NCBI GenBank assembly: GCA_050297015.1
Contig: JBNKRZ010000024.1
Coordinates: forward strand, 62,001 to 126,000
Direction: 5' to 3'
DNA from: JACKJA01 sp050297015
Lineage (GTDB): Bacteria > Pseudomonadota > Alphaproteobacteria > Micavibrionales > Micavibrionaceae
Length of the DNA: 64,000 bases
Shown here: piece after piece, positions 15,335-25,146 of the stretch
Layout: every line of letters starts with the position of its first letter
Position numbering within the stretch: the first letter of the stretch is position 1
The notes under the pieces: model-generated
The model's database searches: none
Told to the model about the DNA's origin: nothing
The model's input: the letters and a program-made list of their open reading frames with translations, nothing else
Program-made: the position numbers and the translations under genes

Positions 15335-17755
15335 ATGGCCAATCGCGAGTCCAATTACGTCATCCGGCTGAAAGTCGATGGCACGGTCAGGGTCACCAAG
15401 GATTTTGACCATGTCGGTGATCAAGGGGAAAAGGCATTTAAGCGTGTCCGGCGCTCTGCCAGTCAAACCAACAACGCCATTCGTGGCGTGGCACGGAATA
15501 TCACATCAACGCTGGTTCCGGCCTTTGCTGCAGCCGCGTCTGCCAGCTCCATCTTCCGCAATATCCAGACCTTTGAGAAGCTGGATATCCGGCTGCGGTC
15601 TTTGACCAGCAGTGCGGAGGATTATGCAGACACGCAGGAATATTTGAAGGCGAAAGCCGATGAATTGAATGTCGGCATCGAAACGCTCACAGACGGTTAT
15701 GCTCGCCTTTTGGTGTTGCAAAACAGTGGTATTTTAGATCGTGAGCAGGTCAACCAGCTCTCAGAAGGCTTGGTCAATGCTGCCGCCCAGCTTGGAGCCA
15801 GCGGTGCCGATATCGACCGCGTTCTATTCGGTCTTTCACAGGGCTTAAGCTCCGGCACGTTACGGGCTGAGGAACTCAATCAGGTGGTTGAGCCGTTGCC
15901 TGGTCTTCTGCAGGCATTGGATGGTGCTGCCGGATTAACGGCTGGCGGATTCCGCCGGATGGTCAATGAAGGAAAAGTGACCTCCGAGTTTTTCGCCACC
16001 ACGCTTGTTAAAGCTCTGGAGCAGTATGACGGTGCTGCTGCGAAACTGGACGGCACGGTCAGTGGATCGCTGGCCAAGCTGAATAACGCCTGGGTAGAGC
16101 TTGCCCGTACTATCGGTGAGAGCGGCATTATCGACTTTATCACCGAGCTTACGGAAGGAATGGCGGTCGGTATTGGTGTGGCAACCAAGGCCGCACAGGG
16201 GCAATACGCCTTTGCAGAGGCCACCACGTTTGTTGAAAAGACGGCCTTTGTCGCTGGACGCGCCATCAAGGTTTTTTACCTTTCTCTGCAGGGTGCGATT
16301 GTCAGCGTGGCTCTGGCCGTTGTTGATGGTTTGAACGCCGCCTATAAAGGCGCTGTGGCCGTGGCCAATCTCATCCCAGGCGTGGAAGTCAAAGCCATGG
16401 AAGGCTTGACCCGCTTATCTGATACGCTGAGAGCCACCGTCAAATACAACGTCGAGGAGGTTTATAAAAGCCTGACCGACTACGGGCCGGACAAGGCTAT
16501 CATCGAAAATATTCGCAAGCTGCAGGCCGAAGAAACCAGACTGCGGCGTGAAGCTGAGGTTACACGATCCAAAGCTGCACAAGAGCGTGCAAAACAAGAG
16601 CGCGAAAATTCAAAAGAACTTACCAAAGAAGAAAAAGACGCGATCAAACGGCTGGAAGACCAGCGTAAAAAGATCGAACAGGTCACGGAAGCTCTCAAAT
16701 TCCGCAACGAACAGCTTTTGCGTGATGAGCAGACGCAGGAAATTTACAACCAGATCAAGGCGGCTGGCGTCGAGCTTCTGAGCCGTGAGGGGCAGGAAAT
16801 TTCTGCGCTGGTTAAAGAATATTATCGCCTGAAAGAAGCCAAGGAACAGGAAGCCGAAGTTGAAGAACGCAAAAAACAACTGATCGAAGAGATCAAGCAG
16901 ATCACGGCAGAAAATATCTCCGCGCAGGAAAAATACAACAAGCGCATGGAGGAATTGAACGAGCTGCTGAAAGAAGGCGCGATCAATTATGAAGAGTTCC
17001 AGGCGGCTGGCGAAAAAGCCCATAAGGAGCTGCTGGAGGCCAGCGATAAATGGTATGACGGCGCTGTCCGTGCCTTGGACAAATATGCTGAGGAAGCCAC
17101 CGATATGGCGGCAAACGTCGAGCGTGTCGTTACCAACCTCATGCAAAATCTGGAAGACTCTCTGGTGGAAGCCGCCATGACCGGAAAGTTTGAATTCAAG
17201 GATCTGGTCGACAGCCTTATTGAGGACATAACCCGCCTGATTATTCGCACCCAGATTTTGGGGCCACTTGCTCAAAGTTTGAGCCAGGGCATCCAGTCTG
17301 CATTTGGCGGAAGCTCGGGAGGTGGTGGCGGTGGATTTTTCAGCTCCATCGGCAGTTTCTTTGGTGGGCTGTTTGAAGACGGTGCGGCCTTCCAGCGCGG
17401 TCAGCGCGTTACGGCCTATGCCAGAGGCGGCATTGTCAACAAACCCACCTTGTTCCCTATGGCCAAAGGCATGGGGCTTATGGGCGAGGCCGGGCCGGAG
17501 GCGGTATTGCCGCTGACCCGCACCAGCTCCGGCAGGCTCGGTGTCGATGCCAGCGGGAATATGGGCGGAAGTTTCTACACCCTCAATATTGACGCGCGCG
17601 GATCCACGGATCCGGCAGCGACAAGAGCTTCCGTTAAACAGGCCGTGGACGAGGCTTTGAACGCCCGTATCCCAGGCATCATCAAAACAAGCACGGAATT
17701 GGCTCATCGCCGCACAGTGGATAGCTGGCAACGGCGCGGCTCCCGTTTTGAATAG
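15335..17755 (+). CDS. Tail tape measure protein
   Basis: At 806 residues this is the length ruler of the tail. The N-terminal tape-measure domain (about 60-260) contains TFEKLDIRLRSLTSSAEDY, GIETLTDGYARLLVLQNSG and LNQVVEPLPGLLQALDGAAG. A hydrophobic segment (about 305-335, FYLSLQGAIVSVALAVVDGL) could insert in the host membrane. A long coiled coil (about 390-560) follows, then a C-terminal LGPLAQSLSQGIQ/GGGGGFFSS region and GPEAVLPLTRTSSGRLGVDA, typical of lambda gpH-type tails. No frameshift is seen. It implies a flexible non-contractile tail of moderate length. Confidence 0.92.
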   Translation: MANRESNYVIRLKVDGTVRVTKDFDHVGDQGEKAFKRVRRSASQTNNAIRGVARNITSTLVPAFAAAASASSIFRNIQTFEKLDIRLRSLTSSAEDYADTQEYLKAKADELNVGIETLTDGYARLLVLQNSGILDREQVNQLSEGLVNAAAQLGASGADIDRVLFGLSQGLSSGTLRAEELNQVVEPLPGLLQALDGAAGLTAGGFRRMVNEGKVTSEFFATTLVKALEQYDGAAAKLDGTVSGSLAKLNNAWVELARTIGESGIIDFITELTEGMAVGIGVATKAAQGQYAFAEATTFVEKTAFVAGRAIKVFYLSLQGAIVSVALAVVDGLNAAYKGAVAVANLIPGVEVKAMEGLTRLSDTLRATVKYNVEEVYKSLTDYGPDKAIIENIRKLQAEETRLRREAEVTRSKAAQERAKQERENSKELTKEEKDAIKRLEDQRKKIEQVTEALKFRNEQLLRDEQTQEIYNQIKAAGVELLSREGQEISALVKEYYRLKEAKEQEAEVEERKKQLIEEIKQITAENISAQEKYNKRMEELNELLKEGAINYEEFQAAGEKAHKELLEASDKWYDGAVRALDKYAEEATDMAANVERVVTNLMQNLEDSLVEAAMTGKFEFKDLVDSLIEDITRLIIRTQILGPLAQSLSQGIQSAFGGSSGGGGGGFFSSIGSFFGGLFEDGAAFQRGQRVTAYARGGIVNKPTLFPMAKGMGLMGEAGPEAVLPLTRTSSGRLGVDASGNMGGSFYTLNIDARGSTDPAATRASVKQAVDEALNARIPGIIKTSTELAHRRTVDSWQRRGSRFE

Positions 17756-17763
17756 GAACGATC

Positions 17764-18369
17764 ATGGCAGATATCGAACTTAGCTGGCCTCTGGATTTAC
17801 GCCCAGGGGAACAGAGCTTTTATATTCGGACGCTTTCCACGCGGTTTGAAAACCCGCTCACAGGCCAGGTGCAAGTGTTGGAACGCGATGCCGCACGGTG
17901 GGTTACCAAGCTCTCGCTTGTTCGTGCCGAGCTGGACTCGCGGCGGCTGGACGCTTTTTTAGCCGCCTTGCGTGGGTCTGTCGGCCACGCCTTTATACCG
18001 GATTTCCGGCGTTTAAAGGCGAAAGGCTCTCTGGCCGGCACGCCTCAACTGGTGAGCGGCACAGGCACCACGCTCACGGTCGACAATTTTACACCGGATG
18101 CCGTGGGCGTTTTAAAGGGGGGCGACCTGATCCAAACCTCGCCTGGGCGGTCTCATATCGTGCTGCAGGATGTTGATGCCGATGAAACTGGCCAAGCCCT
18201 TGTGCCGATTGCGCCGCGTCTCAGAGAGGCTGTGGTTGCTGGAGCTTTGATTACCGATAACTGCCGCGTCCGCATGCGGCTGGTGGATGATGACCAGACC
18301 GAAAATGCCACCAACAATCGTCTTTTAACCAGCTTTGATTTGGAATTTATTGAAGTGCTTCCGCAATGA
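17764..18369 (+). CDS. Distal tail protein, first of two tandem paralogues
   Basis: The 201-residue protein has RWVTKLSLVRAELDSRRLDA, then AALRGSVGHAFIPDFRR near 67-83 and ALVPIAPRLREAV near 143. All these segments recur in the next gene at the same relative places. It lies just after the tape measure, where distal-tail and hub proteins are encoded. No enzyme motif is seen. A distal tail or baseplate-hub ring subunit is the likely role. Confidence 0.6.
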   Translation: MADIELSWPLDLRPGEQSFYIRTLSTRFENPLTGQVQVLERDAARWVTKLSLVRAELDSRRLDAFLAALRGSVGHAFIPDFRRLKAKGSLAGTPQLVSGTGTTLTVDNFTPDAVGVLKGGDLIQTSPGRSHIVLQDVDADETGQALVPIAPRLREAVVAGALITDNCRVRMRLVDDDQTENATNNRLLTSFDLEFIEVLPQ

Positions 18370-19331
18370 CTTTGACATGGCCGCAAGGAATTTATCCGAA
18401 AGAGCAGATTTTCCGGCTCAAAACACTCACCACACAGTTTATTTCAGAATACACAGCCCATGTGCATGTTGAAGAGCGTGCCGGAGTGCGCTGGGTCGCG
18501 GAGTTTAGCTTCGAACTGGAAAACGCCCGCGCTCGGAAAATGGACGCTTTCATTGCCCAGCTTCGCGGGGCGGTCGGTGCTGTTTACGTGCCTGATTTCA
18601 GGCGGCAGACACTCAAGCCTGTGCTGGACAGCATGGATGCTTATGCCGAAGAGATCGGCCTGACTTTTTTTGAAGACCGCTATGATTTTGACGACCAGAC
18701 CCATGAAGATGGTCTTTTAACGATTGAAGAAAGCCCACCGCTCGGGGATGAGGCCAACGCTTTGTTCGGCGGCATTTTTGATGCGCTTTTGCTCTTTGAA
18801 GATGACGTGACGCTGCTGACCGAGGCCGGACTGGATATATGGGCTGAAAATGTCGGCATCCCGTTTGAAACAAACCGTGGCTATATCCTGACGATTGAGC
18901 ATGGCGAGGCGTTGGAGATCGCTGTTGAAGAAGGCTACACCCTGCAAACGCAAGCCAGCGAAGATATTCCCCTCCAAGTGGGCGGCGGTTTTATTGAAGG
19001 CGAAGGCCAGTCGACACTGATTACGGGCTCTAATCGGGAACTGCTGATTGGTGGCCTCGCGCCCTGGCGCACCGTCATCAAAATGGGGGAGAGCATTATG
19101 CCCGCCGAAGGCCATGCTCACCTGATCCTCGAAGATGTGACAACCGATATTAACGGCAACGCTGTCGTGCCGATTGCGCCTTATCTGCGGACGATAGTCA
19201 CAGAGCAGCCTCTTGTGCTGGGCGGTCTTAAAGTTTTGATGCGCCTGACCAGCGATGATGCTGGTGAAAATAACACGGTTCCTCCGAACCGTTCTTCTTA
19301 CACACTAACTTTTGAGCAAATCCTGAACTGA
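18366..19331 (+). CDS. Distal tail protein, second tandem paralogue with insertion
   Basis: The 321-residue protein repeats the pattern of its 201-residue neighbour (RWVAEFSFELENARARKMDA, QLRGAVGAVYVPDFRR, NAVVPIAPYLRTIV, then the closing LTFEQIL strand). It carries an extra acidic stretch of roughly 120 residues between them (about 85-205; EEIGLTFFEDRYDF, LLLFEDDVTLLTEAG). The two genes overlap by four bases, so duplication followed by insertion is the simplest history. The insert could be a receptor-facing or structural domain. Confidence 0.6.
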   Translation: MTLTWPQGIYPKEQIFRLKTLTTQFISEYTAHVHVEERAGVRWVAEFSFELENARARKMDAFIAQLRGAVGAVYVPDFRRQTLKPVLDSMDAYAEEIGLTFFEDRYDFDDQTHEDGLLTIEESPPLGDEANALFGGIFDALLLFEDDVTLLTEAGLDIWAENVGIPFETNRGYILTIEHGEALEIAVEEGYTLQTQASEDIPLQVGGGFIEGEGQSTLITGSNRELLIGGLAPWRTVIKMGESIMPAEGHAHLILEDVTTDINGNAVVPIAPYLRTIVTEQPLVLGGLKVLMRLTSDDAGENNTVPPNRSSYTLTFEQILN

Positions 19332-19335
19332 CCAA

Positions 19336-19905
19336 ATGAGCAAACGCCTTGATGAAACTCTGTCTGATGAGACCGAGAAGCAGGTGGTGCGTGCCATTTT
19401 GATGGCCTCATTCGATTTTGAAGAATATGTCGAACGCGCCTGGTGGGGGTTCGGCACGATTAATTGGGACGGTGAAAACTGGTACGGCACAGGCAATCTG
19501 GGTCGTATATCTCAGATCGAAGAGACTTCGGAAATCCGTGCCACTGGCGCGGTTTTCCAATTAAGCGGTGTGCCTGCCGACCTGATCACCAGCGTCAGCA
19601 GCTCTCCGGTTCAGGGCAATAAAGCCAAGATATATGTCGGCTTTATGGACGATGATTTTCAGGGGCTGATTGCCGATCCGCACCCGATCTTCTCCGGCAC
19701 CATGGACACGATTGAAATTATGGACGGCGGCGATACGGCCACCATCACGATCAACGCCGAAAACGACATCCGTGATCTGGAGCGTCCGCGCACACGCCGA
19801 TACACCGATGCCGACCAGCAATCCCGTTTCCCTGGCGATAAGGGTCTCGAATACGTCCCATCGATGCAGGACAAGCAACTGATCTGGGGTCGCGCCCCCG
19901 CATAA
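19336..19905 (+). CDS. Phage tail/baseplate hub protein
   Basis: The 189-residue protein starts MSKRLDETLSDETEKQ and has VVRAILMASFDFEEY and WWGFGTINWDGENWYG near 33-50. It ends with RPRTRRYTDADQQSRFPGD and the WGRAPA tail, which is typical of hub-associated proteins of alphaproteobacterial siphophages. Its place between the distal tail proteins and a cell-wall peptidase agrees with a tail-tip role. No catalytic motif is visible. Confidence 0.6.
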   Translation: MSKRLDETLSDETEKQVVRAILMASFDFEEYVERAWWGFGTINWDGENWYGTGNLGRISQIEETSEIRATGAVFQLSGVPADLITSVSSSPVQGNKAKIYVGFMDDDFQGLIADPHPIFSGTMDTIEIMDGGDTATITINAENDIRDLERPRTRRYTDADQQSRFPGDKGLEYVPSMQDKQLIWGRAPA

Positions 19906-19920
19906 ATCAAAGGAAAATTC

Positions 19921-20340
19921 ATGCCTCAATTAACCCGTCTTCCCGACTGGCCGGAACGCCTGTCCGAAATCATCGATGCTGCCCGTTACAAGCCCTTCGT
20001 CTGGGGAGAGCACGATTGCTGCCTGTTTGCCATGGATTGCGTTCAGGCCATGACAGGCGTGGATCTGGCCGCGCCGTATCGCGGTTATAAGGGCAAAAAA
20101 CAAGGGCTGATGGTTTTAAAAGAGAATGGCGGTCTCAGAGGCATTGCCGAAACCGTTTCTCGAAAATTCAACATTGCGGAAATCGATCCCGCTTTCGCCG
20201 GACGCGGCGATGTTTGCCTGTTCAATATTGGTCAGGGCGACAGCCTTGGTATTCGTGCCGGAGAGTGGATTTACGCTCCTGGCCTCAATGCCATTGCCGC
20301 CATGCGTCTTTCTCTGGCCAAACGCGCCTGGAGGATTTAA
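19921..20340 (+). CDS. NlpC/P60-like tail-tip peptidase (DUF6950-like)
   Basis: The 139-residue protein has FVWGEHDCCLFAMDCVQAMTG near residues 26-46, the usual catalytic-Cys helix of NlpC/P60-type cysteine peptidases. It also has GRGDVCLFNIGQG near 97-109, where the second active-site strand lies. Such proteins (lambda gpK-like) sit at the tail tip and cut peptidoglycan during DNA entry. The AAAGGAAAATTC stretch precedes the ATG. The final basic segment (LAKRAWRI) links to the next gene four bases on. Confidence 0.7.
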   Translation: MPQLTRLPDWPERLSEIIDAARYKPFVWGEHDCCLFAMDCVQAMTGVDLAAPYRGYKGKKQGLMVLKENGGLRGIAETVSRKFNIAEIDPAFAGRGDVCLFNIGQGDSLGIRAGEWIYAPGLNAIAAMRLSLAKRAWRI

Positions 20341-20343
20341 GCC

Positions 20344-22164
20344 ATGGGCTTCGTTGCTCCCTTTATTCCGGCTGTTCTGGGTGCGATTACCTCCAGCTTT
20401 GTCAGTGGCGTTGTCGGTGGTGGAATCATCGGCGGCATTATTGGCGGGCTGGCTGGTGCGGCGGTCGTGGCGTTTACAGCGCCGATCTTCGCTCCAAAAC
20501 CGAAAGTGCCTAAGTTTTCACCGCCTTCGGTCACCTCCATAGCCAATGGATCGCGTGGCCGGACGGAAATGATCAACCAGCCGATCACGGCTCACCGGAT
20601 CGTTTACGGCCAGGTGCGCGTCTCCGGCCCCTTGGTCTTTACGCACAGCCGCGCCATCGGCAGCAGCGAAAAGCTGGACATGCTGCATTGGGTTATTGTT
20701 CTGGCAGCGCATGAAGTCGAAGAGATTGGCGATATCATCTTTAATGATGAAGTAGTGCCGCTCGACGGCAACGGTGCCGCCACAGCCGATCCGTATTATC
20801 AGGACAGCAAGGCTTATGCCCATGTGTATAAGCACCTGGGCGATGTTGACCAGGATGCCGACCAAGTCTTGATCGATAATTCCGGTGGCCAGTGGACTTC
20901 GGCGCATCGTCTGCGTGGGCTGGCCTATATCCACACCATGCTGGAGTATGACGATAAGGTCTTCGCCAGTGGAACGCCGAATATTTCAGCCATCGTCAAA
21001 GGCCGGAAGCTCTATGACCCGCGCACCAGTACGACAGTGTGGTCTGACAACGCTGCGCTGTGCATTCTGGATTATCTGATTTCTGATTTCGGCATCGGTG
21101 CCAATGTTGACGATGTGGATATGAACTCCTTTATCACAGGGGCGAATATCTGTGATGAAAGCGTTGCCACACTGGATGGGACAGAGCCGCGTTATACGTG
21201 CAACGGCGTGGTCGATCTTTCCGATACGCCACGTGACATATTGGAAAACATGCTCTCCAGTTGCGCGGCCTCCCTGGTCTATACGGGTGGAAGTTGGCGG
21301 CTGCATGTCGGGGCTTACAGTCCTCCGGTTAAAACCTATGACGAGACCTTTTTGCGTGATGCCGTCATCATGCGGCCACACCGTTCCCGCAGGCAGCTTT
21401 TCAATGGGGTCAAGGGGGCATTTGTTTCGCCGGATCATAACTGGCAATCGACCGATTATCCGTCCGTCCAGTCCAGCCTTTATGTGGCGGAGGATGATGG
21501 AGATGAGGTTTACACCACGCTTGATCTGTCTTTCACGACTTCGCACACCATGGCGCAACGCATCGCCCGTATTGCACTGGAGCAGATGCGGCGGCAACGC
21601 CAGATCCAATATCCGGCCAACCTAGCCGGATTACAGGTCGCGGCGGGGAATACCATCGCTGTCGATCTGCCACGCTTTGGGATTAACGGCATGCCTTGCC
21701 GCATCACCAACTGGCAGATGGTTGATGAAATGGGCATCGATATGACCTTCGAGGAAGATGGCGAGTCCGTATATGCCTTTGATGCAGGCGACTTACGGAC
21801 TATGGGCGACAGTCCGCAGGTGGTGGTGCCGAACAATCAATCCGTGCCGCCCATCGTTCCGCAGAATGTCAGTGCCACGGCGGGAGGCGACTACATCACG
21901 ATCTCTTGGGATCAAAACACTGAAAGCGATTTTCGATACGTGGAGGTCTGGGAGAAAACCAGTTTCACAGCTACGCCGGAGGTCGATGCCGTTCGGATCA
22001 TGCAGGTTTACGACAACGAATTCACCCGTAATTTCCTGCCTGGTTCTGAGCAGCGTTACTACTGGCTGCGTGCCGTGGATCGTTACGGCAACAAATCCGA
22101 CTTTGCTGACCCCGTACAAGCGACAACGACCGGAGATCAAACGGTCGTGCTTGTTCTTGAATAA
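20344..22164 (+). CDS. Tail tip protein J-like (host specificity) with fibronectin III end
   Basis: The 606-residue protein begins with a glycine-rich hydrophobic segment (about 1-50: VVGGGIIGGIIGGLAGAAVV), as in lambda gpI/gpJ-type proteins. Next comes PITAHRIVYGQVRVSGPLVF near 80-99 and a central body with the phage-tail_3 pattern (GSWRLHVGAYSPPVKTYDE). A fibronectin III domain ends the protein (about 515-600; PQNVSATAGGDYITISWDQN, YYWLRAVDRYGNKSDF). It would form the central tip that contacts the host receptor and anchors the fibres encoded next. Confidence 0.82.
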   Translation: MGFVAPFIPAVLGAITSSFVSGVVGGGIIGGIIGGLAGAAVVAFTAPIFAPKPKVPKFSPPSVTSIANGSRGRTEMINQPITAHRIVYGQVRVSGPLVFTHSRAIGSSEKLDMLHWVIVLAAHEVEEIGDIIFNDEVVPLDGNGAATADPYYQDSKAYAHVYKHLGDVDQDADQVLIDNSGGQWTSAHRLRGLAYIHTMLEYDDKVFASGTPNISAIVKGRKLYDPRTSTTVWSDNAALCILDYLISDFGIGANVDDVDMNSFITGANICDESVATLDGTEPRYTCNGVVDLSDTPRDILENMLSSCAASLVYTGGSWRLHVGAYSPPVKTYDETFLRDAVIMRPHRSRRQLFNGVKGAFVSPDHNWQSTDYPSVQSSLYVAEDDGDEVYTTLDLSFTTSHTMAQRIARIALEQMRRQRQIQYPANLAGLQVAAGNTIAVDLPRFGINGMPCRITNWQMVDEMGIDMTFEEDGESVYAFDAGDLRTMGDSPQVVVPNNQSVPPIVPQNVSATAGGDYITISWDQNTESDFRYVEVWEKTSFTATPEVDAVRIMQVYDNEFTRNFLPGSEQRYYWLRAVDRYGNKSDFADPVQATTTGDQTVVLVLE

Positions 22165-22181
22165 CCTTAAGGAGCCACATC

Positions 22182-23492
22182 ATGACCACAACCAAAAAAA
22201 TCTCTGAGCTTCCCTCAGCCGTTACCCCTTTGAGTGGCGATGAGGATATTCCCATCGTTCAGGAGGGAGCAACACGGCGCTGTACTCCCGATGATATTGT
22301 GGAGGGCAAGGCCGATACCGTTCATACGCACACGCTTTCGGATATTGCAGACGCTGGGACGGCGGCTGGTGCCGATACGGGTGATTTTGCGACAGCCGCG
22401 CAAGGCGGCTTGGCAGATACGGCCTTGCAGCCTGCCGATGTTGGTACAGCCGCCGCCAACGATACGGGCGACTTTGCAACGGCAGCGCAAGGCGCGTTGG
22501 CTGACACAGCCGTCCAGCCTGGAGATTTGGCTCCGGTTGCCACCAGCGGGGATTATGGCGACCTGGACGATGCGCCTTTGCATGGGCTGGAGAACGCCAT
22601 TATTAACGGCTGTGGCCGTGTTTCCAACCGTGGCGATCAATCGCTCGGCACGAGCTGGGGAAAGGCTCCGGTGGATTTACTGGCCGTCAAAGCTGAAGGC
22701 TCCGTGTCTGCCGGAACGATCAAGCGTGTGACCAGCGCGTTCTCACTGACGGAAACAGGCCACGCAACTTTTGTAGAAAATGCAACGCTCACAGGCTCTG
22801 GGGCGATCCTGTTTCGCCGCCGGATCGAAGCCAAGGATGCGTGGAAATTCTATAATCAGGCGGCGTATTATTCGGCGCGGGTCTATCATGACCACGGCGC
22901 AGATGTGGATTTTATTATCACCGTTCGCAAGGCCGACAGCCTTGATGATTTTGCCTCCACCACACAAATTGCTACTGGCACCGTTGCCGTGTCGAACGAC
23001 AGCAACGCTGATATCGGTCTGGCGATTGGCGATATGGGCGATTGCCGGAACGGGATCGAGATCGAGGTCAAAGTCGATTGCGGGGCGATCACGACCAAGG
23101 ACACTTATTTTGGTCAAGAGCAGCTTTCTATCGGTACGGCAGAGCGTCCCTTTATCGCCAGACCGCAGGCGGTTGAAGAAAAGCTGGTGCATCGTTATTT
23201 ACGTCCCGTTGTCGGCATTCTGGGGGTTGCCAATTCCGGCAGCAATATGCAGGCCGTTCTTTCTCACCCTGGCATGCGGACAGCCCCGAGCTATGAGGTG
23301 GATGCCCCCATTGCCATGACAGACGGCTATACCGCCGACTTCACCCAATCCACAGCGAGCATCACCACCGTTCATGAAAACAACGCCCATCATGGCCGCG
23401 TGGATATTGCCTTTTTCTCCGGCCTGACTTCCGGCCGGTTTCATATCCAGCGTGGCGCAGGCGGCTTGATCCTTGCCAGTGCGGAGCTTTAA
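22182..23492 (+). CDS. Tail fibre protein with 29-residue repeats
   Basis: The 436-residue protein starts with a tail-attachment segment (ISELPSAVTPLSGDEDIPIV). Tandem Ala/Asp-rich units follow at about 65-120 (DTGDFATAAQGGLADTALQP and its near copy), of the kind that forms trimeric fibre shafts. The globular C-terminal part is beta-rich, with SNRGDQSLGTSWGKAPVDLL near 148. TAAGGAGCC precedes the ATG. It probably attaches to the tail tip and presents the next gene's spike or its own receptor-binding end. Confidence 0.78.
   Translation: MTTTKKISELPSAVTPLSGDEDIPIVQEGATRRCTPDDIVEGKADTVHTHTLSDIADAGTAAGADTGDFATAAQGGLADTALQPADVGTAAANDTGDFATAAQGALADTAVQPGDLAPVATSGDYGDLDDAPLHGLENAIINGCGRVSNRGDQSLGTSWGKAPVDLLAVKAEGSVSAGTIKRVTSAFSLTETGHATFVENATLTGSGAILFRRRIEAKDAWKFYNQAAYYSARVYHDHGADVDFIITVRKADSLDDFASTTQIATGTVAVSNDSNADIGLAIGDMGDCRNGIEIEVKVDCGAITTKDTYFGQEQLSIGTAERPFIARPQAVEEKLVHRYLRPVVGILGVANSGSNMQAVLSHPGMRTAPSYEVDAPIAMTDGYTADFTQSTASITTVHENNAHHGRVDIAFFSGLTSGRFHIQRGAGGLILASAEL
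22374..22541 (+). repeat. Two 87-base tandem repeats in the tail fibre gene
   Basis: Units starting at 22374 and 22461 encode DTGDFATAAQGGLADTALQP-type segments of 29 residues. The second copy is slightly shorter and diverged at many third positions, so it is an old repeat under protein selection. Such units can change in number and adjust shaft length. Confidence 0.7.
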
Positions 23493-23495
23493 TTT

Positions 23496-25124
23496 ATGCC
23501 GAAAATCGATGAAATTCTTGTCCCAGGGCAGAGCGTCAGCAAGCTCGAACTGCGCCAATATCTGGCCGCTCGTGAGGGCGTAAGGCCGGAGGACTATGGA
23601 GCACTGGCCGATGGGCTTAATGACGATACGGATGCGATTAATCAGTGTTTGCAGGAAAATAAAGTCTGCATCCTCTCCCCAGGCTCTTATCGGATCACCG
23701 CACCGATCATATTGAATTACGGCATGAGCCTGATCGGGTATGGCGATATGTCGATCATTCAGGCGCAAGACGGCCCCTTGGATGAAAACGAAGTCCCGCC
23801 TTATAGTGCCAGCTTCAATGCCGTGGAGTTTGTGGAGGGGTATTCCCAGCTCCGCAATGTCCGCATTGTCGGCGGCGCCTCCGCTATATTTATGGCCGGA
23901 AAAGTCGGCCCATGCGTTAAAAATGTCGTTGAAAACGTCACGATCTGGGACGCTCAGATCGGGGTGACGCTCGACGGCTGGAATGACACAAACAAGCCGT
24001 GCTATTGGAACCATATCGCCCGTGTGCTTGTTGCGCGGCCTAAAATTGATGGCGTGTTGCTGACGACCACGCCGGACGATTGGGGTGATCCCGAAACCTT
24101 CGGAGATAGTCCGAACGCTAATAAATTCCATGATGTGCGGGTGTATTCACTCTCCGCACCCATGTCCGGCTCTGGCTTTTTTATATCAACCGGCCAGTTC
24201 AATAATTCCTTTATTGATTGCGAAGCCAATGTTGATGTGACGGCTGAGGCTTGTTTCCGGCTGGGCTTTCTGGCGCGGCATAATATCATCACCAATTTTT
24301 ATGCCGAGAGCCTGGGGCTGGCACCAGGGATCCGCATTGATAACGGCTCGGTCGACAACACGATTATTCGCCTGTTTTCGGTGACTGGCGGTGCGGCGAT
24401 CTGGGATCCCACGCTGCAAGGAGAGTATCAGGCTTACGATGCTGGCTATCCGAAGAAAAACTATCTGAAGGATGCCTATATCACCGATGTACACATCGAC
24501 GGCATGACGCGCGGCACAACCTATATCGATCCAGCCGTGGATCATGTCGGTGATATCACCATCGATCTGGAGCACACTTTTTATCTGCTCAGTTCCTATA
24601 ATAAATCTTACGACCTGATCCTGCCCAATGCCGGAGACGCAACTGGACGCTGGGTGACTCTTAAGAAGAGCGACCTGAATGACAACCCGATCTACGTGAA
24701 GGAAGATAGTGGCCCTGGCCCCGACCGTCGCACCGTTACGCTGCGCCAGCAATTCGATACGCTGACCGTCATGTCCAACGGTGCAAACTGGTGGATCGTC
24801 AGCGAAAACAGGCCACCGCAATTCAGCCGCTATATCGATAATGATGCGGTTCCAGGCGGCACCTTTCAGGCTGATATGGTCAATCGGGTTTATCTGGTTT
24901 CGGCCTTTACAGGGCAGATTATCTTTGAAATCCCAGCACCGTCTGCCGCCGCGGGCCGTGTTTGCACGATCAAGAAAATCGACCCTTCCAGCAACCATGT
25001 CAAAATTCAGATGGCCGGAGCGTCGGGTGGGCCGGACGCGCAGATCTGGAGCCTCACATCCCACTTTGCCGCCATGACGATCTATTCGGACGGTGGGCAG
25101 TGGATTGTCCTCAACACTTATTAA
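23496..25124 (+). CDS. Tailspike-like beta-helix protein (pectate-lyase superfamily)
   Basis: The 542-residue protein has an N-terminal anchor (about 1-25) and then VRPEDYGALADGLNDDTDAI near 29-48. That is the entry motif of pectate-lyase-type right-handed beta-helix tailspikes. Strand-turn repeats follow (MSLIGYGDMSIIQAQ, GGASAIFMAGKVG, NVTIWDAQIGVTLDGWND). The C-terminal third has two similar domains (YVKEDSGPGPDRRTVTLRQQ; VCTIKKIDPSSNHVKIQMAG), both followed by a W-IV strand, likely trimerisation or receptor-binding caps. It would bind or degrade a surface polysaccharide. Confidence 0.75.
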   Translation: MPKIDEILVPGQSVSKLELRQYLAAREGVRPEDYGALADGLNDDTDAINQCLQENKVCILSPGSYRITAPIILNYGMSLIGYGDMSIIQAQDGPLDENEVPPYSASFNAVEFVEGYSQLRNVRIVGGASAIFMAGKVGPCVKNVVENVTIWDAQIGVTLDGWNDTNKPCYWNHIARVLVARPKIDGVLLTTTPDDWGDPETFGDSPNANKFHDVRVYSLSAPMSGSGFFISTGQFNNSFIDCEANVDVTAEACFRLGFLARHNIITNFYAESLGLAPGIRIDNGSVDNTIIRLFSVTGGAAIWDPTLQGEYQAYDAGYPKKNYLKDAYITDVHIDGMTRGTTYIDPAVDHVGDITIDLEHTFYLLSSYNKSYDLILPNAGDATGRWVTLKKSDLNDNPIYVKEDSGPGPDRRTVTLRQQFDTLTVMSNGANWWIVSENRPPQFSRYIDNDAVPGGTFQADMVNRVYLVSAFTGQIIFEIPAPSAAAGRVCTIKKIDPSSNHVKIQMAGASGGPDAQIWSLTSHFAAMTIYSDGGQWIVLNTY

Positions 25125-25146
25125 TCTTCAAAAGAAAGGAAAAATC

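Noticed and set aside
16610..17731. A 373-codon minus-strand frame in the tape measure gene.
   Set aside because: Reverse shadow of a coiled-coil gene, rich in Phe and Leu from reversed Lys/Glu codons; no start signal.
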